Below, piece after piece: positions 48,589 through 60,208 of a DNA stretch of 64,000 nucleotides. Where the stretch lies: NCBI GenBank assembly GCA_003024785.1, contig PUQB01000320.1, positions 91,970 to 155,969 of the forward strand. The letters run 5' to 3'. The translations under genes were made by a program, and so were the position numbers. The notes beneath the pieces are model-generated. The model was given only the letters and a program-made list of their open reading frames with translations. It ran no database searches and was not told the origin of the DNA. Numbering within the stretch: the first letter of the stretch is position 1; every line of letters begins with the position of its first letter. This DNA is from Selaginella tamariscina. Its lineage: Eukaryota; Streptophyta; Lycopodiopsida; Selaginellales; Selaginellaceae.

Positions 48589-51505
48589 TCACCTTTTTTG
48601 TGGTTTGAACCATGCAACCTTAACCATACTATTTTTTATGATTACTTCAGGTGTGTCGATAATTTGACCCATCCAAATAGACTGATTATATGACACATCT
48701 GGAGTAATGAGAATCATCATTAGTTTTTGAAGATCCTTGCAGCAATCAAAGTATGCTTTAGGTTTTTGGTTCCTTTGTCCAACAAAGTGTGGGGTTTGCA
48801 CTTCCACATCACTACTAGCTTTTATGTCATTTGTGCTCAGTTATGTCATTTCAATCTCCTCTCGCCACCTTGTTTTAGGCTAAAAAGGGTGTTGCAATTC
48901 TCTACTTGTGACAGTAGGCCCTTCTAACTCTTGAACAACAGTCTCCCAATAGTCGACCATATGCTTATATAGTTCTGAGTTACCAGTTGCCTTATCAGAA
49001 TTCTTTGACATTGATTTTTGAAGCTCTTGTTCCTTGAGCTAGGCACTCAATGGAATAAGGTCTGGTTGTCCTTCTGGAGAAGTGGCTTTCCATCCTCTCC
49101 ACTTTTAAAGAGCATTAACCCCTCTTTTGGTAACCACTTCTGCTCTGATGGCCATAACTTGTACTGCATATAGGTATACCATCTCATATGGAGAAAAAGA
49201 ATTGTAGTGGCACAAGGTGACCAACTAAAGAATCACTCCCCTCTTTTATGTACTCGAGAAATTTTTTGAAGTCTGGCACCTCAGTCACAAGCAAAGCACA
49301 ACTTTTTTTGGAGATGCAATTTTCAAAAAAGATTCATCATATGCGGTAAGGTAAGTGCACTTGTCCTTTTTGTAGAGTTGGAGACCTTGCTGAAGAACGC
49401 ATCAATATTTTCATGAGTGTGACCAACCATAAGGAAACTGGGCGTGATTGTCTCAAACACACCTTTGGCAACAAGCATTGACAAGTATGCTAGCACATAT
49501 CTAGAAAATAAAAGTAAGTATGAGCTTAAGAAACCCTTAAGTAAAATGATTTACCTATTTTTGTTCTCGCCTGCACAATTATCCATCTATAAAAGCAAAT
49601 GACGAGGAAGCTTATTTTGTTAATGTTGAAAACACATGTACACTATTTGAGCTAGATCCCTCCACTAAACCAGAACTCTCAACAAGGCCATCTGTTTTTT
49701 TGTGCAAGCTGTTGACAATGCCTCTCATATTTCCCAAGTAGCCTCAAGTGCAGACGTGTTCATGAGAGCATTATGTAAAGGTTGAAGGTGTTGTTTCTTT
49801 ACTTTGAGATCACTGATAGGACTTGTCTGTGAGTGGGCTTCAAGGTTTCTGAAACACATGGCCAACGACCCAATAGTGAAATTGGAGTCGCTAGACCAAT
49901 GTGGAAGTGAAAAGTGTCCATATAACTCACAACTGTGTCTATGTTAACACACATGTCAATGAAATCGGAAGTTTCATGACATTTTCAAGGCACTTTGGTG
50001 TTGCAATGAGCTTTGGAATGCTGGTCTTTGAATGATCCATCTTGTCATGGATCATGCACAAGTACTCTGATGGGCGTGACACAGAAAGCATGCGGTGTGC
50101 ATAATACTGAGACTGGCAAGTTTGTTGTGCAATCATGTGGGCCTCCATCTTCTTTTGAATGGCAGTGATCACCACCAAGGTTTTTGCACAAGCCTCTGCA
50201 GCCTTCAATGATGTAAAGTGTCACACTTGGAAAAGCTAAAGTGTTTTGCAATCTCCACATCCTTAAAATGAAATGAGTATTCCATATGTTGTTGAAGGTA
50301 CCAGTGCAGATTGCTTGAAGCCCCATCAAACTGAGGCACTTGTTTACATGTTCACACATCTTCAATTGAGTGTAGATTGAAGGCAAAACTTTGAGATTTT
50401 CCCTGACCCCTGCATTTGTGGTTCGGCATTTGTGAGGCATCCTATCTACATTTGCTTCCACAAAAGCCTTAAGTATCTCTATGGCTGCCATAATGTGAGA
50501 GCGGGTTTTAACCAAGCGAGTGTTCCCATGTACTGAGGTTCGCGCTCCATCTAGCCACTCATCCCTCCGACGGTAGAACGTGGTCTTTGGGATCCCGTAT
50601 ATACTGTACCAAGCTTTGAAGCGATGGCCACCTTATTAAATACCATGGATGTACTCTGATAACCTATGTCCGAGGCCATTCCATCAATACACCCAGTTAG
50701 TGCAACATATATCATGCCTTTGCTTTTGGGTGAATGTACGAAAGACATGTCTACATTGGGTAATTTCATTCCGGTCTACCATCTAACAACACTTCTTCTT
50801 GCAACAATCAATTGTGGAAATGCTCGTAACACTTTCGGAAGATATAGGATCCATCTTCACCCTCTTACTGAAACTTGCAGGGGAAGATCTACAACCCATG
50901 AATCGCCTTTTTCTTACAATAAGACCAATGCAAGGAACCTCTTCAAATATGAGTTGTTCTTCCGGGTTGTTATTATTGAAATTCAACCCAGAATATGTTG
51001 AACCATCTTGTCGTCTTAATTCAGATATTCGCCACCTCACGAGGGATACAGGATGCAATGTGCCATTAGGTGAAACCTCTGTCACAATTATACCCACGAA
51101 GTCGGACCCTAGTTTCTTTGCTGACACTGCTTCCATTGGATTTATAGCTGTGATGATGCCTCTCCCAACCTCAATCTCATGAAGAAAGAGAATCACCTCA
51201 TCCATCATATCATGCAAGCCATCATTTTGTAAACTCGTGCTATTATTTGTTTATGACTCTGCATATTCTGTGTCAGCCTTGACTTCATGTAAATTCCACA
51301 ATACAGGAGAACCCTCCTCAAATTCCATTCCCAGAACCTCAACATACTTGTAAATGTTGTTCACCCATACGTACACACAAAATCCTTGGGCAATATTATG
51401 ACATGATGCATTATCATCTCGAACTTCCACAATTCCAGTGCCAACTATCTCGTTGTTCAGAAGAAGACATACTTTATCTCCAGTATTAAACATATTGTCA
51501 TGCAC
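48589..51505 (-). pseudogene. DDE-type transposase of family 2, broken
   Basis: Pieces read from 51505 leftward. Two related domains, GDKVCLLLNNEIVGTGIVEV (51480) and DEVILFLHEIEVGRGIITAI with LGSDFVGIIVTEV (51205-51080), resemble the domain called DUF8039 in plant transposase-associated proteins. Next comes a helix-turn-helix-like IPKTTFYRRRDEWLDGA (about 50605-50550), VEANVDRMPHKCRTTNAG, and a catalytic-core segment CMIHDKMDHSKTSIPKL (about 50055-50005) followed by SSDSNFTIGSL (about 49890). I remember I-H-D-K-M-D-H-x-K-T from uncharacterised transposases of mosses and lycophytes. A C-terminal part with EVQTPHFVGQRNQKPKAYFD lies at 48800. Frameshifts are numerous. The duplicate at 61990-62191 reads through the join between the two N-terminal domains, so they belong to one protein. 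Confidence 0.65.
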
Positions 51506-51639
51506 ATAAATAATTGTGTTATTTATGATATCTGTTTATGCAATATTTTTAAGAAATCTGAACTGCAGTTGCTTAATAATATGCATGTGCAATAATACAT
51601 AATTATGTATAGAGATAATATCTCATGCTTGATTAATAC

Positions 51640-52440
51640 AACTGATGGGTGGGATTAATCCCGCCCACAACTCCCTCCAATGAGGAATGGTGGGTGGGAT
51701 TAATCTCGTCGCCGATTCCCTCCAGCGAGGAAGAGTCGGCGGGATTAATCCCACTGCCGATTCCCTCCGCGAGGAAGAATCGGCGGGATTAATCTCACTG
51801 CCGGATCTTCCTCATCGGAGAGAGGCGGCAAGATTAATCTCGCCGCGGACTCCCTCCAACGAGGAAGAAGCAGTGAGATTAATTCCGTCGCAATTCCCTC
51901 CGACGAGGAAGAGGCAGCAGGATTAATCCCATCGCCGGATCTTCCTCGTCAGAGAGAGGCAACGGGATTAACCCCCGCAACTCCTCCGACGAGGAAGAGG
52001 CGATGGGATTAATCCCGCCCACAATCTTATGACGGGGAATAAGTGGCGGGATTAATCCCACCCAAACTCTCCGAAGCTATGATTTCAAAGAGATCTCGGG
52101 ATAAATCCTGTCCACAAATCTTTAAAACAGGGAATTGGTGGCGAGATTAATCCCGCCACCCTTCTCTGCCTCCTAGAATGGTGGGCGGGATTAATCCCGC
52201 CGACAACTCATTCTAATAAATTCAGGTAACTCTTCAGTTATCGGCGGGATTAATCCCGCCGCTCTTTTTCAGAGGCGAAGAAGCATTGCCCAAACTAATT
52301 CTGCTATGGAGAGATGGTGACGGGATTAATCCCGTCACCTCTTCTAAGAAGCAAAAAAAAAATGGCCAGATTAATCCCGCCGCCCCGACTAACCGAGAAT
52401 ATTAAGTTAGAAGGATATTTAAACGGGATAAATCCCTAAC
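51640..52440. repeat. Decayed GGCGGGATTAATCCCGCC array, left
   Basis: About 20 GGGATTAATC-type units every 35-45 bases. Most deviate at one or more CpG positions (TGGGATTAATCTCGTC and so on). Spacers share CTCC..CGAGGAAGA. Lies 5' of the minus-strand transposase gene. The CG-to-TG/CA pattern is what methylated cytosine decay would give. Confidence 0.8.
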
Positions 52441-52649
52441 AGAATATATTATAATCCTAATGCATTCCTAAACCCCTAAATTCTAATTTAAGAGAGAATA
52501 TAAGAGAGTGAATCTTTATATATATCTAAATTTATTTATAATACTTGTAAATAGCATTGAAGGCGCCATGCTTTTTTATAAACAATAACACCCAATTTAA
52601 TGTCGCTCCTGAGCTGATCATTATGAAGAAAAAGAAGATCTGAAGAGTT

Positions 52650-54048
52650 AAAAATACAGAAATGAAGAAACCCTTGTCGGAGAAAGAACCAGATCTGAAT
52701 TTAATAGGAAATTAAATGCATTTTCAAATTTACATATCAGACCGACAATACTTATGTCAAAAATTCAAATTTTTTAAAGAATAAAAAATAAAATTTAAGA
52801 TGAATTGACACAAATAACCAACACTTTGACATATATATTCTCCAATTCCAATAAGTGTTATAAAATTGCATTTAATGTTATTTAAGTGGTTCAAGCTGTT
52901 TAATATTACGAAATTTTAGTAATTATTTTACATTCTTAATGTTCAAGTATATATTATTAAGTTTATATTATATTATATATAATATATATATACTTATACA
53001 ATAAATAAATTGATATAATATTATGTATCATTTAAAATATATTCATAGTCTGTTTATTATTATTATTTTCTTAATTTCTTGAGTAATTAATTTATATTTC
53101 CTATTATTAATGGGATATTCTTTATTATTTTCTTAATATTTGAAGAATATTCCAATATTAAACATGATTATCATAATTAATTAGTCTTATTCTTAATTAT
53201 TTCAGTAATTAATTTTACATTTGTATATATTAATGGGATTTTCTCAATTAATTTCTTATTATTTTAAGAATATTCTTATGTTAAACCTTATTCAATATTA
53301 AATTAATATATATTATTAAAACTATATATGACTATATATTAGATAAAATGATGTATTATTATGTATAATTTAAAATATGTTCATAGTGTGTATTAATTTA
53401 ATATTGATAATAAGGTTTAACACATGAATATTCTTGAAATAATAACAAATTAATTGAGAAAATCCATTAATATATACAAATGTAGAATAATTACTGCAAT
53501 AATTAAGAACAAGACTAATTTAATTATGATAATCAGGTTTAATATTAGAATATTCTTCAAATATTAATAAAATATTAAAGAATATCCCATTGATACTAGG
53601 AAATGAAAACTAAATACTCGAGTAATTAAGAAAATAATAATAATAAACAGACTATGAATATATTTTAAATGATACATAATAATATATCAATTTATTTATT
53701 GTATAAGTATATATTTATATATATATATATATATAATATAAATATACTTGAATACTAAGAATGTAGAATATAGTCTAAAATTTCGTAATATTAAACAGCT
53801 TGAATCACTTGAATAACATTAAATGCAATTTTAAAATACTCATTAGAACTGGAGAGTATATATGTCAGAGTGTCGGATATTTGTGTCAACTCATCTTAAA
53901 TTTTATTTTCTGTTCTTTTTAAAAAATTTGAATTTCTGACATATGTATTGTCGGTCTGACATGTAAATTTGAAAATGCATTTAATTTCCCACTCAAATTC
54001 AGATCTGGTTCTTTCTCCGGCAAGGGTTTCTTCATTTCTGTATCTGTA
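52650..54048. repeat. AT-rich foldback, two arms of about 660 bp
   Basis: 52650-53316 and 53392-54048 are inverted copies. For example AGAAAGAACCAGATCTGAATTT on the left matches AAATTCAGATCTGGTTCTTTCT on the right, and the pair TTCAAGCTGTTTAATATTACGAAATTT also recurs inverted. The centre is near 53350. Multiple GAATATTC words occur in both arms. No coding potential. A third copy of the left arm runs from about 63640 to the window end. Confidence 0.85.
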
Positions 54049-54060
54049 AATTTTTTTTTA

Positions 54061-54200
54061 TTGATCTATCTCTCCCACACACACGCACACTGCTTTACAC
54101 ACACACACACACACACAATATATATATTATATATATATTATGTGTACCAGTATCTGTAAATTTTTTTTATTGATCTATCTCTCCCACACACGCGCACTGC

Positions 54201-54254
<54 letters not shown>

Positions 54255-54948
54255 ATCAATGCATATTAACAAATAGTATACAACACTAGTTTATATATAT
54301 GCTTATATATTCATATGGGTTATATATCTATATACACACATATATATATGTGTGTGTTTTCTGTATAATTTTATTTATTTATTAGTTTTATCTCTCGCAC
54401 ACACACGCACACTCCTGTGTATGTATATGTGTGTGTGTGTGTGTTTGTTTATCTGTATGATTTTATTTGTTTCGCTCACACGCATACACACAATATACAT
54501 ATACACATATATATATACCTATATACATATATACATACAACACTAGTTTATATATATGCTTATATATTCACAGACTCTCTCTCTTTCTCTATAGATTATA
54601 TATCTATATACACACATATATATGTGTGTGTTTATCTGTATAATTTTATTTATTTATTAGTTTTATCTTTCGCACACACACGCACACTCCTGTGTATATA
54701 TATGTGTGTGTGTGTGTTTGTTTATCTGTATGATTTTATTTGTTTCGCTCACACGCATACACACGATATACATATACACACATATATATACCTATGTACA
54801 CACATATATTAGGTGTACCAGTACTGTATAATTTTATTTATTTATCTATCTCTTGCACACACACGTACACTCCTATACATACATACATACATACATATAT
54901 ATATATATATACACACACACATATATATGTGTGTGTGTTTTTATCTCG
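54061..54948. repeat. Microsatellite block (CA)n/(TG)n/(TA)n
   Basis: Alternating CACACA, TATATA and GTGTGT tracts in three larger repeats of about 270 bp with shared CTCACACGCATACACAC and CTCCTGTGTATGTATATG words (54352-54545, 54600-54810). Translated frames here are low-complexity and not genes. Confidence 0.85.
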
Positions 54949-54957
54949 CTAAGCCCC

Positions 54958-56175
54958 TCGAGCGGCGGGATTAATCCCGCCGCTATAGGTTTATAGCCTC
55001 GGCGGCGGGATTAATCCCGCCGCTATATGGTTGGGGCCATGGCGGCGGGATTAATCCCGCCGCCGAGGCCCTTCACGCAGGCTATGGGCGGCGGGATTAA
55101 TCCCGCCGCTCTACGACAAACCGAAGAGCGGCGGGATTAATCCCGCCGCCCATGGCCTGCGTGAGGGGCCTCGGCGGCGGGATTAATCCCGCCGCTCACC
55201 CATGCCCTGCGCGGAATGCGGCGGGATTTATCTCGCCGGCAATGGCCTGTGTGAAGGTTTAATGGGCGGGATTAATCCCGCCGGATTCCGCGCAGGGCAT
55301 TTACAGGGATGGGCGGCGGGATTAATCCCGCCGCCGAGGCCCCTCACGCAGGCCATGGGCGGCGGGATTAATCCCGCCGCTCTTCGGTTTGTCGTAGAGC
55401 GGCGGGATTAATCCCGCCGCCCAGGGAATTCACGCAGGACATGAACGGCGGGATTAATCCGGCCCCACGCTCATGCCCTTCGCGGAGGGCGGCGGGATTA
55501 ATCCCGCCGCTCAGGCACTTCCGCAGGATATAAGCGGCGGGATTAATCCCGCCCCCACCCATCCCTGTTCAAAAATGCCGCAGCCAATATATATGTGTGA
55601 GCGCATGATTTACGAGAGGGCGGCGGGATTAGCCTCCGAACCTGGCATTACCCGCCATTGGTATGTTGAATCAATCCCGACTAACTCTGTCTGAGACGGA
55701 GAAGGTTTACAAAATACCAATGGAGGGAACTGAGAAGGGTGGTGGGATTAATTTCACCATCCCTTACATGGTGGGCGGGATTAATCCCGCCGCGTACGCA
55801 TGCCCTGCGCGGAATCGGGCGGGATTTATCCCGCCGCCATTGGCCTGCCTGAAGGGCCTAGGCGGCGGGATTAATCCCGCAAGATTTCGCACAGGGCATT
55901 GGCGTTCGGCGGGATTAATCCCGCCGACTAAGGCCCGAGTGAAGGGCCTGGGAGGCGGGATTAATCCCGCCGGACGCCAATTCCCTGCGGAATCGGGCGG
56001 GATTAATCCCGCCGCCATTGGCCTGTCTGAAGTGCCTAGGCGGCGGGATTAATCCCGCCCGATTCCGCGAGGGAATTGGCGTCCGGCGGGATTAATCCCG
56101 CCGCATAGGGACCGAGTGAAGGCCCTGGGCGGCGGGATTAATCCCGCCGAGTCTTCAATGCCTGTTGGAGGAATG
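54958..56175. repeat. Well-preserved GGCGGGATTAATCCCGCC palindrome array
   Basis: About 23 units of an 18-bp perfect palindrome, mostly extended to GCGGCGGGATTAATCCCGCCGC, spaced by 20-30 bases. Spacers recur in both orientations (CATGCCCTGCGCGGAATC, GGCCTGCGTGAAGGGCC, CTACGACAAACCGAAGAG), so larger inverted repeats exist, for example 55041-55194 folding around the centre at about 55118. It lies just upstream of the plus-strand ParB/MTase-like gene. Single weaker units follow to about 56510, and one occurs inside that gene's second intron (58262-58282). Length is variable in related arrays at 51640 and 62530. Confidence 0.9.
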
Positions 56176-56619
56176 AATCCCGCCACCCTTCCTTTTTTTT
56201 CCATTGGTGAGTCGGACCAATCCCAAACGTTTCTGTCTGAGACGTAGAAGGTTTTCAACATACCAATGGAGAGAATTGGGAAGGGTGGGGAAATTCATTT
56301 AACCATCACTTACATGGTGGGCGAGATTAATCCCGCCTCCTTTCTGGAGTCACTGAAGGGGTGTGAGAAATAAATCCTGCCCAGTTCTCTCTGAGACCGA
56401 GAAGGGTGGCAAGATTAATTCCGCACTCCCGTTCAAGGCCTCCAGAAAGGTGGCGAGATTAATCCCGCCCACTCTTTCAGGAGGCATTGAAGGGGTGGCG
56501 AGATTAATTTCCATGTGAATATATATGTGTATTAGTATATATAAGTTGCATATCTCATTTTATTTACTTTTATCATCTTATCATAATATTTCGAGTAAAA
56601 GCTAGGAATCTATGTAAAA

Positions 56620-56702
56620 CTGTCCAGAGCTCACATTTGTGGTGGTTCTAAAACGAAATGTTATCTTTCTTTTGCACTAACACAAATGTGAGCTTCGGAC
56701 AG
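56620..56702 (+). repeat. 22-bp stem hairpin upstream of the ParB/MTase-like gene
   Basis: CTGTCCAGAGCTCACATTTGTG (56620-56641) pairs with CACAAATGTGAGCTTCGGACAG (56681-56702), 20 of 22 positions, with a 39-nt loop. It sits 145 bases before the start codon, probably in the 5' leader or promoter. It could be a regulatory or small-RNA hairpin, or a remnant of an older inverted repeat. Confidence 0.7.
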
Positions 56703-56846
56703 TTAATTACGTCTACTTCTCTCTGTGTATTATTTTTGTATATTCGGGTTTATACAAGTGTGTGTGCGTTTTTATATAATTTATATTTATAGTGTATTAT
56801 TTTGCAGAAGGACGATTTGATCAAACAAGGAGATCGAGTCATTAGT

Positions 56847-59800
56847 ATGGAGTCGTCGTCAAATTCTGGGTAAGAATTAAAATAAAATCTGTTATACTCG
56901 GATACTTGAACTAATCATTTTTGTATTCAGATGTGGAATTGAAGTGACATTAAAGACAAGAGCAGGAGAAGAGATGGGCAGGGGGATTCTGGAATCAACT
57001 TGGCCATATTTTAAGATAAATGGGAAGCGCATTGGAGCAACCATGGTTGCTGTCAAATTAACCTCTGTCACATCTCATGGACAAGCAAAACAATGGAAAG
57101 TAGATTCGCTAGTCAAGCACCCGAAAGCAGGCTGCGAACCCAGATTGGACGATGCTCGACAGATATGCCTTGTTCCATCCAATGTCACGTTCTCGGATCC
57201 AGAGGTCGTCAGTTACAACATTAATCTCGGGTGGTTTTGTCGACTTGTGGATAATGACGTTCACGTGTTCACTAATGATGTTGACCTTGGAGTTCTTCTT
57301 CAACTCAACGAAAGCCCATCTATGGAGGGGATCCATCTGGATGTCTACTTCGAAGATCTTCAGACTCATCGAGTAGGTGTATTGTCAGGAGATATTGCTT
57401 CACAATACAGAAAATCAGCAAGTGGAGCAATCTTCCCTCTTCACATTGAAGAAGAACACAGCGACATCATAAGGAGATTGAGAGGTGGCTCGGTCTCAGG
57501 TTCTCTACAGATCACGTTCAATTTGCTTAGGAAGCTTCGGGAGCTGGAAGAGTGTGCCGAGAACACTAGAACAGCTGCAGTCGGGGATCACACATGTTGA
57601 TTCGGATCGCAAAAGAAAATCATCAATCGTTTTGTCAGCTGCACCTGTGGCATCTCATGCTGCAATAAGTCACAAGGAAATGATGTTGGATGATAAGATT
57701 TATCCTTGTAGGGTTAAATATTGCAGCGTCAACCCAAACTTCAATTACAGGCCACTCAACCAGGAACGTGTAGCTGAGCTCATGGAGAAGATGAAGGACG
57801 ACAATTCTTATACCGTTCCACATAATGCTGTTTTGTGTCCATACTATGAAAGAAGGAAGGGTGCTGACAAAGTCTGGATCACAACACCAGAACAACTCAT
57901 GAAGATTCAGACGGAGAATAAAAGATCTATCAAGTACTACATCATTAGTGGCCAGCACACAATAACGGCAGCCCAACGACTTCTCGATGAACACAACAAA
58001 GGAACGATGGCAACAAAACTTTCCGAGCATACCCGTGAGAAGCTGACAAAAAGATCGGCGTTTTTAGCTAAGCCGAATCTCACAATCGAGCAGTACCATA
58101 AGTTATCGGCGGAATGGGACGCTGCCGACACCAACCACTACAACAGCAAAATATGGGAGAAGTTTAAACACACGCGAGCCGTGTGGGAATCTCTTCAGCG
58201 ACCACAAAGAGCTACCGCAGGGAATACACAATCTGCGGAATACCGGGTAAGCAAATTGTTTGGGCGGGATTTATCTCGCCGGTATATTAATCTGTCTTTT
58301 TCCTCAGAGAGTTGAAGAAATTGCAGCAGTTGATTTTGCCCAGGTGGGCGGGAAGGAAACATCATTTCTGATGATGTTGATTTCTTGCCCCGAAGATAGG
58401 ATCTTTGCCAAATGGTTGGGGATTATGGAATCCTTTTCAAAAGGAACACTGAAGAAGAAGCAGACAAGTGAAGGGGAGCCCTCAGAAAAGTCTGCAAAGA
58501 AACCCAGTAAGACGCCGAAGGCTAAGTCTGTTCAATCTACAAAGGATGTAGACAACGATTTCAAGCTCACATGGTTGAAGCCTTTAAATGGAACAACGAT
58601 GGAGGAGATGGAAGTCTTGGCTGATTTGGTGATCGATGGCAAACTACAAATTAATAACAGCAGCCCAACCTCTCCTTTTCATCTCAAGGCAATGGAGTTG
58701 AAGACGGTCAGGCATTTCAAGGAGTGGTTGGGAATACACTGCCACAAACTGGGTTGGACCTCGACTTCAACATATGAAGAGGTTAGCAAATATTTGCATG
58801 TGACGAACGATGATATGCTTGTCGAATGGGTGAACCAATCGGAAGATCTAGGCAAGAATCTATTGCACGCCAACGCCAAAAAGGAGAACATTGGGATGAC
58901 GCCTTCTCTTATGGCAGTCCTTCAGCAGCGGAGAACCGAATTGAACCTTATAAAGGAGGATGCTACGAATCACGACAAGCCCTACAGATGTTTGTTGTTA
59001 GATTCGGAGACTTTATGGGGTAACATCACTGCTTGTAGGAAACCGTTTCAATTGTTCGTGATGGATCGGCGGGTGTCAAAAAATCTTTCGACAGATAGGG
59101 CACTAGAGGATCTGGTGGAGAAACTTAGCCGTGCAAGCATATACATAGAAGGTATTTATTATTGAATTCATGCTTGCGCTCTTCACTGATACCTACTTTT
59201 TCAGGTATTTATTTCTTGATTCTTGCTCATGTCACCGATACTTTTGCCTTCGCCTTCGCCAAGAAGAATAGACATCGTTGGACAGGATTTTATATGAACG
59301 ATGCTAATCCCAAGTGCATTGATACTGTTGTTCACTTGGTTGTTAGGAATGCGCCAAACAATTTCAAGCTTCCAAATGACTGGCCAGGCATCTGTTTGCA
59401 CTCCAACGGCCCTGAACCTCCATCCGATACACCGATAGGTATGAGTGACGTATTCGGCAATGTACGTTATCCAAACATTACAAGTCAAGCGGCACGGAGC
59501 ATCGTCAACTTGATCAGGGGTCCTCACAGTGATGCGTGGGTTTTTTGACTACTGCACTAGGGGGTCCGTCTTGAAGGAGTGTTACCTTCGGCATACATGT
59601 GTGTTTGCCGTTGAGAAGGATAAGACCATGGTTGAGGACCTGAACAAGTGGATAGATTGGGTCTCAACTGAGTACCCCAACGAATCCATAAAGGCGTATT
59701 TGAGAAAGTTCCCTCCAGATAAGTGCGATAGCTCTGAAGGTGAATCTGGTTCAATCTCGGAGTCTGAGAACGAACATCAATCAGATATTAGACCGGAAGT

Positions 59801-59951
59801 TATCTCGAGGAGTACAGAACATTCGCACACTCCAGGACCCATGGAAACATCAATAGAAGATGCAGAAGATCTTGAACCATCTCACAAGCGGCTTAGACCT
59901 TCTTCGCCTCATTCAGAAGGTAATAGCGAAGAAGAATTGATAATGAATTGA
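56847..59951 (+). CDS. ParB-like/DNA-methyltransferase-like fusion, family 2
   Basis: Exons 56847-56869, 56931-58246, 58308-59151 and 59205-59951, all with GT..AG introns. Only two one-base surpluses interrupt the frame: an extra G in GGGG near 57585 and an extra T in TTTTTT near 59541. Without them the model is exactly divisible by three, about 975 residues. Residues about 9-110: a DUF8039-like domain (EVTLKTRAGEEMGRGILEST), also found in the neighbouring transposase. About 255-365: ParB/Srx-like (SVNPNFNYRPLNQERVAELM, then YYIISGQHTITAAQRL with SGQH near 350). A lysine-rich linker follows, then an MTase-like region: FQLFVMDRRVSKN near 693 where DPPY is expected, and WVFDYC then GSVLKEC..FAVEKD near 838 at the SAM motif. 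Acidic C-terminus. Catalytic residues are not conserved, so binding is likelier than methylation. Could be functional if the two indels are assembly errors. Confidence 0.7.
58247..58307 (+). other. Intron 2 of the family 2 ParB/MTase-like gene, containing one array unit
   Basis: GTAAGC...TCCTCAG, 61 bases. It holds GGGCGGGATTTATCTCGCCGG, a near-perfect copy of the element's palindrome. Confidence 0.75.
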
Positions 59952-60208
59952 TAGAGTGATGAATAGTTGTAAATGAGTGTAACATAAGGCATTTTTGTAT
60001 ATTTCTTTTATATTTGTACAGAAAATAAATTCTCAAGGATTAATGAAGCTTTTAGTTCAAACATGGGTCACACATTAACAAGGTAAATAATATACCTTGA
60101 TAATTTTAAGGTCAGCTAATTATCATTTTGCAGATGTAATGAAATAATTGAGAACATGGATTTTCAGCATTGCCATGAGGTAAGAGAGGGGTTTGGCGAC
60201 AATTTCTT

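Noticed and set aside
54352-54952. ORFs in the microsatellite block (HTHTHN, YIYTYIH proteins)
   Set aside because: Pure low-complexity translation of (CA)n, (TG)n and (TA)n with no start context or domain.
54958-56175. CRISPR-like array (short repeats with spacers)
   Set aside because: Spacers themselves recur in both orientations, repeats are perfect palindromes, and the context is a plant transposon. No cas genes.
55202-56261. Open frames rich in GGINPAA or GLIPP on both strands
   Set aside because: They are the palindrome array translated. The peptide repeat follows from GGCGGGATTAATCCCGCC and both strands give similar frames.
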